Assembly: GCA_033961575.1 (NCBI GenBank)
Contig: CM066740.1
Location: 60,023,213-60,087,212, forward strand
DNA length: 64,000 bases
Source of the DNA: Aselliscus stoliczkanus
Taxonomy: Eukaryota; Chordata; Mammalia; Chiroptera; Hipposideridae
Direction of reading: 5' to 3'
This document shows positions 11,956-22,745 of the stretch, piece by piece. Numbering within the stretch: position 1 is the first letter of the stretch; each line of letters begins with the position of its first letter. A program made the position numbers and the translations under genes. The notes below the pieces were generated by a model. That model was not told the origin of the DNA and ran no database searches. It worked only from the letters and a program-made list of their open reading frames with translations.

Positions 11956-11961
11956 TTTATT
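11956..11961 (-). terminator. LTR polyadenylation signal AATAAA
   Basis: AATAAA on the minus strand, within cattttgaaataaacctgc, placed between the TATA-like box and the 3' end of the LTR. Confidence 0.65.
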
Positions 11962-12036
11962 TCAAAATGCCAGCATTAAGGGAAGACAGTGGACTCCTTG
12001 TCACAAAGACTGCCTTCCCGCTCAATACCACCAAAA

Positions 12037-12046
12037 GGTTTTATAG
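12037..12046 (-). promoter_or_regulatory. LTR TATA-like box
   Basis: ctataaaacc on the minus strand, about 80 bp upstream of the AATAAA of the same LTR. This spacing fits a U3 promoter followed by a short R region. Predicted from sequence only. Confidence 0.55.
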
Positions 12047-12319
12047 GTATGCCAGGAGGGGCAGAACAAAGAAAAAGGAGAAGTTGGTCAGGATAGTCCA
12101 GGAAAAAACATTTCCCAGAGGCTGGTGTGCCTCAGGGTCAGGAGCTGATTCCATATAGATGCAAAAACCTCTCCCAAGTCATGTGGGCAGGCATGAGCTG
12201 GACACTGAAGTAAACAGAATCATTGAAACTGGTAAATGTGCAGAGTAAACAGAGTCATTAAGGTTTGGTGAGAAGGGAACAAAGGAAAAGGAAAAAAGCT
12301 TTCAAAAAGTCCCAAATCA

Positions 12320-12784
12320 GGGCTGGCCAAGTGGCGTGTTGGTTAGGAGTTGGCTTGGAATGCCAGCTCTGAGCAGCGGGACCCCAGTTCAGATCCCACA
12401 TATGAGGGCCAGTGACACTGCCCTATACAACTAAGGTGGTGAACAAGAGCTCCACCTGGTTGCCTCTATATCTAAGATGGCCTGCGATAGTGTGGGCTGC
12501 AGCCTCTGCTGCAATGGGCTGCCATAGGCTATAGTGAGTGGCCAGCAGCCAGCGTGAGTGGCTGGCAGCCAGCATGAGCTGCCAAGAGCTGCCATGACTG
12601 ACCATCCAGAGGCCAGCGAGCGACTACCTCACACAGGAAGAGCACAATGACAATACCAACATGGGCCAGTGAAGCAATGTCTTCCACAACTAGACTGAAG
12701 AACAAAAAAAAGCACCGCAACTTCTCTGTTCCCCTTCCCCAATTCCCCTACACTGTTCCCTCCCCCAATTCCTTAAAAATAAAA
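12320..12784 (+). mobile_element. Type A SINE inserted in ERV LTR
   Basis: Full type A structure with the gggctggccaagtggcg head, ggttcagatccc B box, GC-rich body and A-tail. The diverged TSD aaaaagtcccaaatca (12304-12319) versus aaaaagtcctaagcca (12785-12800) shows it landed in the LTR U3 after the provirus was present. Confidence 0.9.
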
Positions 12785-12981
12785 AAAAAGTCCTAAGCCA
12801 AACTACAGTCAAATAGAATTACATCAAAGGTTTAAATCTCAAAACAGAAGGTATAGGGTCACCATTACAATCCCCCGTTTTTTGTTCATTCTATTTCTAT
12901 AAAATCAGTAGAGTTAGATTAGAGAGGAAGCAAAACAACTACATTACTCATTATATAAACAGGTTAAGACAAGTTTTAAAT

Positions 12982-13500
12982 TCAGGGATATGGGCAGCAG
13001 TTATCAGTATTTATCAGCCTTGGGAGATTGACTTGTCTGTTTAAAGCAGAGCTTAAGGTCTTCAACTGACCCATAGGAACAGGAATGACAATCTTCCTTT
13101 TGGGGGAGTCCTGTGGAGACTTAAATGAATCAGGTTTGATTTGAGGGAAGTGGAACCAGCTGCTGACTATCTGCAGCATGACAGTAATTGGTGTGGTTGG
13201 AAGAACTGTGAAGGGTTCCTTCCATTTAGGTGCTAACTGATCTGTTAGGGACACCTCCCCTTCTAGGCTTCTAATATTAATAGTGCTTGGTCCCCTGACT
13301 TTCTGAAGCAACAATATATAGAAGGGTTGGCCTGGAGGAGATGCTGGTCTGCATATTTCTTGAGTGCCTGCTGAACCTCTCTCAAGTTAATAACATAGGA
13401 AATAACAGAATTGAAGTTAGAATTGAAAGCAATGGGCAGCAATTAGAGCCAGGGCTTAGAGGTCCCCTGACAAAACTTTTCCAGAGCCCTTTTTAAGTCT
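12982..13500 (-). pseudogene. ERV pol tail: end of integrase core and C-terminal domain
   Basis: The minus strand reads NLREVQQALKKYADQHL (end of the integrase core region), then LAPKWKEPFTVLPTTPITV and VSSWFHFPQIKP. These correspond to the gammaretroviral integrase C-terminal domain, where PKWKGPFTV and W.H.S..KP-type motifs occur. It lies just after protease sequence, so RT, RNase H and most of integrase are missing from this copy. The polypurine tract follows about 100 bp further on with no env sequence recognised. Confidence 0.72.
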
Positions 13501-13710
13501 GAATTGCTTGTTGTACATTTTCTCTAAGGTATAGGTGAATGGTAAGGAACAGGCTGACTAAAATGAGCCTAAATCTAGGGGCTTTATTTATCTTCACAAC
13601 CAAGCAGGTTTTAGAAGAAATAGGTCCAGAGTGAGTGGTTAAGACAGAATATATGGCTCCCATATCAATTAGGAAATTAATAGGCTTACCTGCCATGTCA
13701 AGGGTCACTT
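13493..13710 (-). pseudogene. ERV aspartic protease remnant with altered active site
   Basis: The frame MTLDMAGKPINFLIDMGAIYSV matches the flap-side start of a retroviral protease, where the catalytic triplet is normally Asp-Thr-Gly. Here the sequence gives Asp-Met-Gly (DMGA). HSGPISSKTC follows, as in gammaretroviral proteases. The reading frame runs out at 13493 near the pol deletion. The same DMGA occurs in the second copy at about 38.6 kb. Confidence 0.75.
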
Positions 13711-13839
13711 GCAGTTCTTTCCCTGTGATGAGAATAGCCTCTTTCTTCTGGGGAGCTGCTGGGATCCTCAGGTCTGTCAGTCAGTCACAGCCATTTGCAG
13801 GAAAGGAATTGGTCCCCACTCTTCAGAACGGGATAATCT

Positions 13840-14100
13840 CTCATCGAGTGCCCTTTTAGTTTGCATAAGGGCATGGCTGTTTTGGAGGATTAGGATGCTC
13901 CTTACTCCAGTGGTCTGGGTTTCTACATCTAGAGTAGGCTCCTTTACCTGGTGTTCCTCTTCTGGGGCTGTGAGGGTGGCCCTGAGGTGGCCCTGGACCT
14001 GGCCTGTTTATAGGTGTGGCCAAAACTCTGGCCTGTCTCTGGTCTCACTGTTCCTTTCTTTCCTCACTTTCCCTGTCTCAGTTGTTAAAGACATTTAAAA
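13840..14100 (-). pseudogene. ERV Gag nucleocapsid remnant
   Basis: The minus strand shows a degenerate retroviral zinc knuckle: YSRCRNPDHWSKEHPNPP. In a CCHC knuckle (C-x2-C-x4-H-x4-C) the first and last cysteines are replaced here by Tyr and His, while the second Cys and the His remain. A stop follows shortly after PCPYAN. It lies directly upstream of the protease remnant, the expected gag-pro order. Confidence 0.65.
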
Positions 14101-14576
14101 AATCTCCTGGCTTTCTTTTAGGATCTGAGCCACTTTATCAGAGATGTAACAGCGGGCCAGAACCATTATAATACCTTGCTAGATTAGAAAGAACATTAAG
14201 CTGAGCTTCCTTACACTTCCTTACTCTGACACTGAGGGGGGCACATGAACTCTTGCAGTCCTAGAATACAGAGGCTTATATAATTATTAGCAAAACTTAG
14301 CTCTTAAATTTAGTTTTCTTGAGTAACCAAAGATCTAATTAAGACTATACGGAACATAGAAAATTATTGATGATAAACAATCTTTGTTTTTTAAGCAGAA
14401 AACTTTTTATAGTATCATTAGACCAACAATCTAACAAACTTTGTCTTACTTAGCAGAGAAAACATAACTCTAATTTTGCACCAGCTTACTTTTGATATTC
14501 AAATTTACTTAATTAATTATATTTAGTTTAACCATACATAAATTCTCTTAAGATTTTTTCATTTGTCTCCTCTTGG
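14101..14576 (-). other. ERV internal DNA of unknown content
   Basis: About 480 AT-rich bp with no recognisable protein, yet clearly alignable by eye to 39,000-39,600 in the second ERV copy (for example cctagaatacagaggctta versus cctagaatacagaagctta). Capsid would be expected here but was not recognised. Confidence 0.6.
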
Positions 14577-14604
14577 TTTTTGTTGTTGTTGTTGTTGTTT
14601 TAAG
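14577..14604. repeat. (GTT)n microsatellite at ERV junction
   Basis: About seven gtt units. It sits exactly where the sequence shared with the second ERV copy stops and the separate integrase-bearing block begins. Confidence 0.85.
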
Positions 14605-15700
14605 AGTAGCTTTAAGTTCTCAGTGGGTGCACAAGTCCATGCAGACTCACTGGACTTGGATGTTTCCTCTATAGTAGTTGCTTCACTCCAGTGTGGTTAA
14701 TCCAAGGCGTCACTCCAGTGAGCTTTAGAGCTGTGTGTGTGATCAGCAACACACCAAAGGGACTGGTCCATTTTTCAGCAAGCTGGTTTTCAGGTCCTAT
14801 TCTTTCCATGTCTTAAACAGCACTCTCTCCCCTGGGTGGAATGGATAGAGCTGTTCCTTCAGTGGGTATTGCAACCTGCTGGAAGAGTACTTATGAAAGT
14901 TTATTAACATTTGTCTTCAGTTTTGTATATATTGTTTAATCATTGTTTCCTGATCTAGATCTAATGATGGGGTGAGCCCACTTCTAGAGGCCACCCTGAT
15001 CCAGAGGAGGAAAATGGGAAGAACTTGGTCCCACCAAAAGTGGGTTTCTTTACATAGTTTGGCAATTGTCTTCTTTAAGGTGTGGTTCACCTTCTTGGTT
15101 TTTCCTGTTGATTGAGGTCTCCAGGCAGTGTGCAGTTTCCAGTTTATTTGTAATGCCTTACTTACCTTTTGGGTGACTTCAGACATAAATGATGGTCCGT
15201 TGTCATTTTGGATGGAGCTTGGAAAGCCAACCCTTGGTATAACTTCCTTGAGTAAGCATCTGGTCACTTCAGCAGCTTTTTCAGTCTGAGTTTTTATCCA
15301 CCCTGAGAAATATCTACAAAAACTAGAAGGAACTTAAAATTTCCCTTAACTTGAGGCATTTGAGTAAAATCAGCCTGCCAATCTTTATAAGGGCATACAC
15401 CAACATATTGTACCCCCCTTTCAGGAGGATTACATCCAGTTTTTAAATTGTTTTTAGCACACAACTGATATCCTTCAGTGATCCACTGAACAGTCTTAAA
15501 CAAATGCGGTCCCCATAAATGAGGCTGAATCAAATCCATTAATGCATCTCTGCCAAAGTGAGTTCCTTCAATAGATCTTAAAATGGGATACACTAAGGCC
15601 TCAGGAAATAATATCATACCATAAGCATTAATTTTTCACATTGAGCTGGGTTCAGTGTTTGTAAACCCTCATTTTTGAATTCATTCCTCATGTTTTTCTG
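14605..15700 (-). pseudogene. ERV integrase remnant
   Basis: The minus strand gives all three integrase parts in order. The zinc-binding N-terminus contains THFGRDALMDLIQPHLWGPH and ITEGYQLCAKNN, with Tyr where the first Cys of the pair is expected. The catalytic core contains DWQADFTQMP (first Asp) and IQNDNGPSF (second Asp), but QSTGKTKKVNHTLK carries Lys where the catalytic Glu is expected. The C-terminus shows LYPFHPGERVLFKTWK and TGVTPWINHTGVK with stops between. The frame is broken at several points (for example around 15268-15293 and after 14917). The family is gammaretrovirus-like (class I). Confidence 0.85.
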
Positions 15701-15759
15701 AATATTGAGGCATAAATTATTACAAATTTACATGAGGTATTAGCGCCCCTAATATTGGG

Positions 15760-16230
15760 GTGTCTCAAGCAGCTAGTTTTGCTGCTTTATTGGCCACCTT
15801 ATTTCCCTGGGGGACCTGAGTGACACCCTTCTGATGTCCTGAACAGTGCATGCTGGCAATTTGGTAAGGCAGGTTTATGGCTTCCAGCAAGGCTATTTCT
15901 GTCCGGTATTTAACCTCTTGTTTCCTCGGGTCATCTTCTTTCTTTCCTTATAGCACCATCAGCATGGGCAATCATGAAAACATACTTAGAGTCAGTATAT
16001 ATTTACCTGCTTGCCCTGGGACAATTCCAGGGCCCTGGTGAGAGGTGCCAGCAGGGAGGGCATGAGATTCTATTGCATTGCCCAGAATCACCAGGGTATA
16101 CCTGGCTTTTTGCTGCTCTTTGTCCATGAAACCACTCCCATCAATGTAAAGTTCCCATTCAGTGTCTGTCAGTGGATGGTCAAACAGATCCAGTCAGCTG
16201 GAAAAGGCTGAGTCAAGAATTTCCAGACAG
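15760..16230 (-). pseudogene. ERV RNase H remnant
   Basis: Broken minus-strand frames include ALELSQGKQVNIYTDSKYVF, matching the RNase H segment with the catalytic TDS aspartate, and MHCSGHQKG near its end. This is followed by a run into integrase. RNase H degrades the RNA strand during reverse transcription. Several stops and shifts are present. Confidence 0.8.
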
Positions 16231-16831
16231 TCATGTGTTAGGCTAGGGTTTGGGTTCGAAGCTGGTAGCTATGTAGCTAGGTTCAATGTCATGATGTTTT
16301 GCAGAGTTACATTAGGATTGTCTAGTAAAACAGCTTGGTAGCGGCCCATTTGACCTGCTGTTAGCTAGTAACCTCCCTTTCATTCCAATAAGGCCAGGAC
16401 TTGGTGTGCTACAAACACCATCATTGACTGTTCTAGAGTTAATTTTTTTGCTTCTTGTAGAGTGACATAAATAGCTGCAGCTGCCTGCAGACAATGTGGC
16501 CATCCTTGTGTTGTTTGATTAACCCTTTTGGAGAAGTAACCTATTGGTTTTGGCCAGTCTCCCAGCATCTGAACACGGACTGCTAAACCTATCTCCTGTT
16601 TTTCATGCACATATAACTTGAATGGCTTCCAGGGATTGGGTAAACCTAGAGCCAGGCCTATATTATTTTCTCCTTGATTGCATCAAAAGTCAGTTGGCAT
16701 TTGACTGTCCAGACTAGAGATTCAGTATTCAATTCCTATAAGGATTCATAAAGAGGCTTAGCTATGAGGCCAAAATTTGAGATCCATCTGTGACAAAATC
16801 CTGCCATACCTGAGAATCCATGCAGCTGTCA

Positions 16832-16869
<38 letters not shown>

Positions 16870-17945
16870 TATTGGGGAATTGGCGGAGGGGAACAGTCCT
16901 GAGGAACTGGGAAAGGGGACAGACAAGTTGCTGTCCTTTGGTTCTTCAGTCTAGTTGTGGAGGATGTTGCTTCACTGGCCCATGTTGGTATTATCATTGT
17001 GCTCTTCCCAGCTGAGGCAGATTGGTCGACCACCATTGGACGGCCGCTCTCCATGGCTCATGAAAACTCATGAAACCTCACGCCCACTGCTGGCCAGCCC
17101 CACTGCAGCCCAACTCCCGGTCAAGCTGCCATTCACCGTCTTAGCTATAGAGAATGCAGCATCACTGGCCCTCATGTGGGACCCAAACTGGGGCCCTGCT
17201 GCTCAGAGTTGGCATCCCAAGACAACTCCTAACCAACACGCCACTCAGCCAGCCCAGCTGTCTCCTATTTTTAGGAACTTCCATCGCTACTATTGCTTGT
17301 TTTCAGCCAGACATTAGCTCCTGATACCTTTCCTCCGTTGAAAACTGAGATAAGTCACTGCCTGTTTTCAAACTTGGGCCTTTGCGGGGACACTTTGAAT
17401 CCACAGCGTGCCAGATGATTCAGAACTAAGATAGTACTAGACTGGAAGGCTTGGGCTTGCTATGAGCAAGTCATCCACATATGGTAATAAGTCTCCCTCA
17501 GTTAGTTGAAGGGCAAGTAGTTCCCTTGCCAAGATCTCATTAAAAAATGGTAGGAGAATTTTTAACCCCCTGGGAAAGCACAGTCCATCAATATTGAAAA
17601 GTAACCATTGTTTTAGGGTCTTGCCATTGGAAGGCAAATAATGATTGTGCCCATTCATCAAGTGGGATGCAGAAGAAGGCATTCTTGAGATCTAATACTG
17701 AAAACTATCCAAAGTTTCCCAGCACTTCATTTAATATGGTGTATAGATTGGGCACCATAGGGTGGATGTGTTAAACTCTATTACACATGGCTCTAAGGTC
17801 TTATACAAATCTATATTTATTCATGTGTAGCTTCTTAATTGGCAAACTGGGGGTAATATATGGGGACTGGCAGTGACTGAATCTATCTGTGTTTCAGGAA
17901 CTTTAACAGGATTGGCTGTATTCTTTCTAAAGCCTCCTTTTTAAG
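16230..17945 (-). pseudogene. ERV reverse transcriptase and connection remnant
   Basis: The minus strand has a recognisable RT: the DLKNAFFCIPLDEW region (about 17640-17690), FNEILARELLALQLTEGDL and the catalytic YVDDLLIA (17437-17682). The connection part, WPKPIGYFSKRVNQTTQGW and EAKKLTLEQSMMVFVAHQV, is at 16380-16610. A type A SINE (16831-17255) interrupts it. The YVDD motif is intact but the whole frame contains stops upstream of 17690 and around 16640-16800. The sequence ends abruptly at about 17,945 against another SINE; no protease or gag precedes it. Confidence 0.85.
16831..17255 (-). mobile_element. Type A SINE inside ERV RT
   Basis: Long T-run (the A-tail) at 16836-16862, then aagattttattggggaattgg and the reversed body, ending ccactcagccagccc. 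The TSD agctgtc is at 16824-16830 and 17256-17262. Confidence 0.88.
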
Positions 17946-17959
17946 GGAGTATTGGTGTG

Positions 17960-18402
17960 TTTTTGTTTGTTTGTTTGTTTTTTAAAGATTTTATTGGGGA
18001 ATTGGGGGAGGGGAACAGTGTTGGGGAATCCAGGAAGGGGAACAGACAAGTTGCTGTTTTTTTGTTCTTCAGTCTAGTTGCAGAGGATGTTGCTTCACTG
18101 GCCCATGTTGGTATCGTCATTGCGCTCTTCCTGGATGAGGCAGATTGGTCGCTGGCCTCTGTATGGTCACTCACCATGGCTATTGGCAGCTCACACTGGC
18201 TGCCAACCACTCATGCTGGCTGCCGGCCACTCACTGTAGCCCGGCTGCAGCCTACACCATTGCCGGGGCTCGCAGCCCAGCTCCAGGTAGAGCTGTTATT
18301 AGTTGTAGAGGGCAGTGTCACTAGCCCTCATATGTGGGATCCGAACCGGGGCCGCTGGCATCCCCAAAGCAGCTCTTAACCAATGTGCCCCTCGGCCGGC
18401 CC
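17960..18402 (-). mobile_element. Type A SINE at ERV/L1 boundary
   Basis: Reversed type A element with a tail written as tttgtttgtttg, body, ggttcggatccc-type B box on the minus strand, and head ending ctcggccggcc. No convincing TSD: the left flank is ERV RT and the right flank is L1 ORF2, so it may mark a deletion breakpoint. Confidence 0.85.
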
Positions 18403-18480
18403 GGATGTTGTATCTTTTGAACTGCGTTTTCTGCATCTATTGATATGATGATGTAATCTTTATCTTTTATTTTATTTATT

Positions 18481-18947
18481 TTTTAAAGATTTTATTGGGA
18501 AATTGGGGGAGGGGAACAGCATTGGGGAATCGGGAGAGGGGAACAGACAAGTTGCTGTTTTTTTGTCCCTCAGTCTAGTTGTGGAGGACATCACTTCACT
18601 GGCCCATGTTGGCATTATCATTGTGCTCGTCTCAGGTGAGTCTGATGGCTCGCTGGCCACTAGACAACCACTCACAGTAGTTCTTGGCCGCTCACGCCAG
18701 CTGTCGGCCGCTCACCCCCACTGCTAACCACTCAAGAAAGCTTACAGCAACCCACTGCAGCCCCACTGCAGCCTAAGCCATCACTGTTGCCTCACGGCAG
18801 CCCAGCTCCAGGTCGAGCTATTGTTCACCATCTTAGCTGTAGAGGGTGCAGCATCACTGGCCCTTATGTGGGATCCAAACCAGGGCCCTGCTGCTCAGAG
18901 CTGGGGTCCCAAACCAACTCTTAACCAATGAGTCACTCAGCCAGCCC
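18481..18947 (-). mobile_element. Type A SINE in L1
   Basis: Complete reversed type A element from ttttaaagattttattggg to cactcagccagccc. The T-rich flank tttatctttta/tttatcttta on both sides looks like a TSD but is too low in complexity to fix its exact length. Confidence 0.85.
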
Positions 18948-19138
18948 TTTATCTTTATTTATTTATTTTTTTTTTAATGCAGTGCATCACAGATTCTGAA
19001 CCAGCCTTGCATCTCTGGAATGACCCCACTTGACTGTGATGCATGATCCTTTAAATGTATTGTTGTATTTGATTTGCTAGTGTTTCATTTAGGATTTTTG
19101 CATCTATGTTCATCAGAGATATTGGCCGTAAGGTTTTT

Positions 19139-19190
19139 GCTTTGTTTTGTTTTATTTTGTTTTGTTTTGTTTTGTTTTGTTTTGTTTTGT
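19139..19190. repeat. (TTTTG)n microsatellite in L1
   Basis: About ten ttttg units, followed by gtgtgtgtg. It lies in ORF2 sequence of the L1 at 18.4-22.7 kb. Confidence 0.9.
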
Positions 19191-20046
19191 TTGTGTGTGT
19201 GTTGTAAATGCTTAGTTTTGGTATCAGGAATATGTTGGCCTCATAAAATGAGTTGAGAAGCACTCCCTCCTCTTCCATTTATTGAAAAGTTTTGGAAAGG
19301 ATATGCATTAAATCTTTGAATGTTTGGTAGAATTACTTAGTGAAACCATTTGGTTCTGGACTTTTGGTTTTGGAGGAGGTTTTCTTTATTATTACTTTTT
19401 CAATTTCCTTACTAGTGATTGGTTTATTTGGGTTTTACAATTTTTTATAGTTTAGTCTAGAAAGGTCATATATTTCTAAGAACTTATTCATTTCTTCTAG
19501 GTTACTGAACTTGTGGCATGTAGCTTTTCATAGTATTCTTGTATAGTCCTTTGTATTTCTGTGATGTCTATTGTAACACCTCCTTTTTCATTTTTGATTT
19601 TATTTCTCTAGTCTCTTTTTTCCTTAGTGAGTCTAGCCAGTGGTTTGTCCATTTTATTTATTATTTCAGATAGCCCACTATTTGTTTCATTAAACTTTTG
19701 TTTGTTTTTTATTTCTTATATTTCCACACTAATTTTTATTATTTCTTTTCTTCTAATGACTGGGTTTCATTTGTTCTTCTTTTTCTGGTTTTTAAAGGTG
19801 TAGTATTAGATTGTTTGTTTGAGATTTTTCTTGTTTCTTGAGGTAGGCCTGTAATTCTATGAACTTCCCTTTTAGTACCACTTTTACTGCATCCCCCAAG
19901 TTTTGGTATGTTGCATTTTCATTGTCATTTATCCCGTGTAATTTTAGGTCCATATTTAGGTATCATCTTTCACCCCTTCACTCCGAGCCTATGGTTGTCT
20001 TTGTAGTTGAGATGGGTCTACTGAAAGCAACATATAGTCAGGTCTT

Positions 20047-20198
20047 TTTTTTTTTTTTTTTTTTTAGCTGAGCCATCCTGTTACCTGTTGGCAGCACAGT
20101 GGCTGCCCAGCTCAGGCTGGGCATCAAACTGCTGTTGCTCAGAGCTCAGCTTGCATTCTTGAGTGAGCTCTTAACCAACTGAGCCACTCAGCCTGCCC
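20047..20198 (-). mobile_element. Type C SINE in L1 with TSD
   Basis: T-run then agctgagccatcctg...gagccactcagcctgccc. The TSD tcaggtctt is at 20038-20046 and 20199-20207. Confidence 0.9.
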
Positions 20199-20749
20199 TC
20201 AGGTCTTCTTTGTAATTCATCTAGCTACTCTGTGCCTTTTGATTGGTGAGTTCAAGCCATTTAAATTTAGGGTGATTATTGATATCTGAGTACTTACTAG
20301 CCTTTTTTTCTTTTTCCTGGTTGTTCTGTACCTCCATGGTTTCCTTTCCTTTGTGTTTCTCTCTGCTATTTTATTTTGCTGGCTTTCATGATGTTACATA
20401 TCTTAGCTCTAGATTTTTGTCCTGTGGTTACCATTAGGTTTATGTTTTTAAAAAAAATGTTTCATGCATACAGTAGTCTTTTATTTTTTCTGATTATATC
20501 TTACCTTTATTCACCTGTGCAAGTTTAGTCCTTTTCCTCCACCACTTTTATGTTTGTATTGTCACAAACTATCTCTTTTTATATTGTGCATTTGTTTCCA
20601 AATTGCAGAAGTTAATCTTCCGTTAAAATGTTTTTCCCCCTTTAACCTTTATGTTATAATTAAGTGTTTAATACCATATTCTGAAGTAGAGTTGCAATTT
20701 TCTTCTTTCTATCACCTTACTCAATGTTTTGCATACTTTTTTCTTTTAT

Positions 20750-20905
20750 TTGTATTTATTTATTTATTTATTTATTTACGTATTTATTTATTTATTTATT
20801 ATTGTTTTTTTGAGGGCAGTGTCACTGGCCCTCATATGTGGGACCAAACCGGGGCCGCTGGCTTCTGAAGCCAGCGCTTAACCACCGCGCCACTAGACCA
20901 GCCCT
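20750..20905 (-). mobile_element. Type B SINE in L1 with (TTTA)n tail and TSD
   Basis: Short tRNA-type element (20808-20904) preceded by a (tttatt)n tail. The TSD atactttttt is at 20733-20742 and 20906-20915. Confidence 0.87.
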
Positions 20906-22745
20906 ATACTTTTTTATTTTTGTTTCAAGTAGTATAGCTTATTTCAGCATTTTCTTCGTAATGCAGGACTTTTGTTGGTATATTCCCTCAGATTTTGTTT
21001 TTGTGTGAAAATCTTTATTTCTCCATCATATCTAAATGATTATTTTACTGGCTATATTGTTTCTGTTTTTGATATTTTGAATATTTCATTCCACTCTTTC
21101 CTGGGTTATAAGGATTTTGTTGAAAAATTTGAGGATAATCTAATGGGGTTTTCTTTGTTGGTTACAGTCTTCCCCATCCCCCACCCCGATGCCTTGAGAA
21201 TTCTTTCTTTATCATTATCTTTTGACAGTTTAAATACAATGCATCTTGGATAAAGTCTTTTGCTTTGATATAATTAGGTATTTTGTTAGCTTAATTAGAA
21301 TACTAATGTCCATTTCTTTCCATAGGTTTGAAAAATTCTCATCAATTATTTCTTTGCATAGACTCTCTGTTCCCTTCTCTCTCTCTTCTCCTTCTTGTAT
21401 ATCTATTATCCTTATGTTGTTCTTTCTAATGGAGTCAGATAATTCTTATAGAGTTTTTCTTTCTCTTTCTTTGTTTTTTTTTTTAACTCATTGTTCTCTC
21501 TCTCTTCTTCCTACTGATTTATTTCTAGGTGTTTATCTTCAAGCTCACTAATGATCTCTTCCATATGTTTCCTCTGTTTCCAGTTCTCTCTAATGCATTC
21601 TTCATCTTATTTATTAAGTTATTCAGTTTCAGAATTTCTGTTTGGTTCTTTTTTCATAGTTTCAATCTCTCTGGTAAAGTGCTCCTTTGGTTAATTGATT
21701 CTCTTCTTTAGCTAAATAAACTGACTTTATGAATTCTATTTTATCTCATTTAGCTTCTTCCTAACTATAGTTTAAAATTTTCTGTCATTTAAGTTAACCT
21801 TCCATGACTTTGAGTTTCATTTCTGGAGACTTTTCATTTTTTTTCTGTGCTCCCATGTTACGTTGGTTGTTGATGGATTATTTCTCTTCCTGTGTATTTG
21901 AGGTAGTGAGCTCTTTTCTTCTTTAGACACTGTTTTGCTCTCAACAGTTCGGCAGACTAATAGGTAGGGTTCTTTTCTTTTTTTTTCAGTAGATGGTGTT
22001 ATAGCACAAGTTTTTGTTTTCTATTACCTGTACTATTTGCTACTTTGGGATAATGGTGAAGGGGTGTTGCTTCAGTTAAGGAAAATGCTGTATACCTACT
22101 CGGATGGTGGGTGTCTTGCTTCAGTTACAGGGCACTACCACTATGGTGGGGGTATGTGAGAGGTGATAGAGAACCAGTTTTGCAAGTCCCAGTGCTACTT
22201 CCTTTTTTACTAATTGTCACTGGCCCTGCTGTACTGTTTAAGGCTTCTCAGTTTTCTCTATCTGGCACTGCCAGGATGGGTGGGGCTAGGGAGGAAAGTT
22301 CACAATCTGTGGCTCTGCCCCCCCTTTCATTAATGGCTACCAGCGGTGCTTTGTTGTTTTCAGCTTCCTAGCATCTCTACCACAGTCTGCAGTGATGGGA
22401 GGGGTAAGGAAGTTGCATTTTCAAGGGTGGCCACTGTTTCTGTCACTTTTACAATCCAGGCCCTAATGTGAGGGTTGCTGCCTGCATCCACCCCCACTAT
22501 CGAGCTTGCTGGAGCTGTGGTGGGTGTTGAACTGTGTCTGTAGCAACTGTTCCTGTCCTTTCCCTCATTCAGCCTCTCCTACTCATTCCAATATGCCCAC
22601 CTTCAAAGTCCCAGTATGTTTATCTTCAAGCGTGTTTGTATGTTGAGCAGGGTATTCTTTGATGAGTTATAGACATCTGACTTGCTGTAAATTTAAGGGA
22701 ATAAACAAAGTCATCTTCTCACTCTGCCAGGATACTGACATCATT

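Larger units (their letters stand above)
11887..12869 (-). mobile_element. 3' LTR of class I ERV (split by a SINE)
   Basis: On the minus strand the LTR starts TGTAATGGTGACC directly after the purine-rich aaaaaacgggggat (12870-12883), which fits a polypurine tract. It ends with cagtaaca at 11887. Internal signals in the right order are a TATA-like ctataaaacc at 12037-12046 and AATAAA at 11956-11961. Without the inserted SINE (12320-12784) the LTR is about 520 bp. The matching 5' LTR was not found in the window. Confidence 0.75.
18403..22745 (-). mobile_element. L1, 5' end present, 3' end missing
   Basis: Running on the minus strand from the 5' side: 5'UTR at about 21,850-22,745 (start near gatgtcagtatcctggcaga), ORF1 remains at about 20,940-21,800, then ORF2 remains down to an RT-region sequence at 18,403-18,480. 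The ORF2 C-terminal half and 3'UTR are absent. Three SINEs interrupt it (18,481-18,947; 20,047-20,198; 20,790-20,905), and a (TTTTG)n run lies at 19,139-19,190. No long open frame remains. Confidence 0.8.

Noticed and set aside
14101..14576. ERV env or capsid
   Set aside because: The position suggests capsid, but no motif could be read in any frame. Left as unassigned internal DNA.
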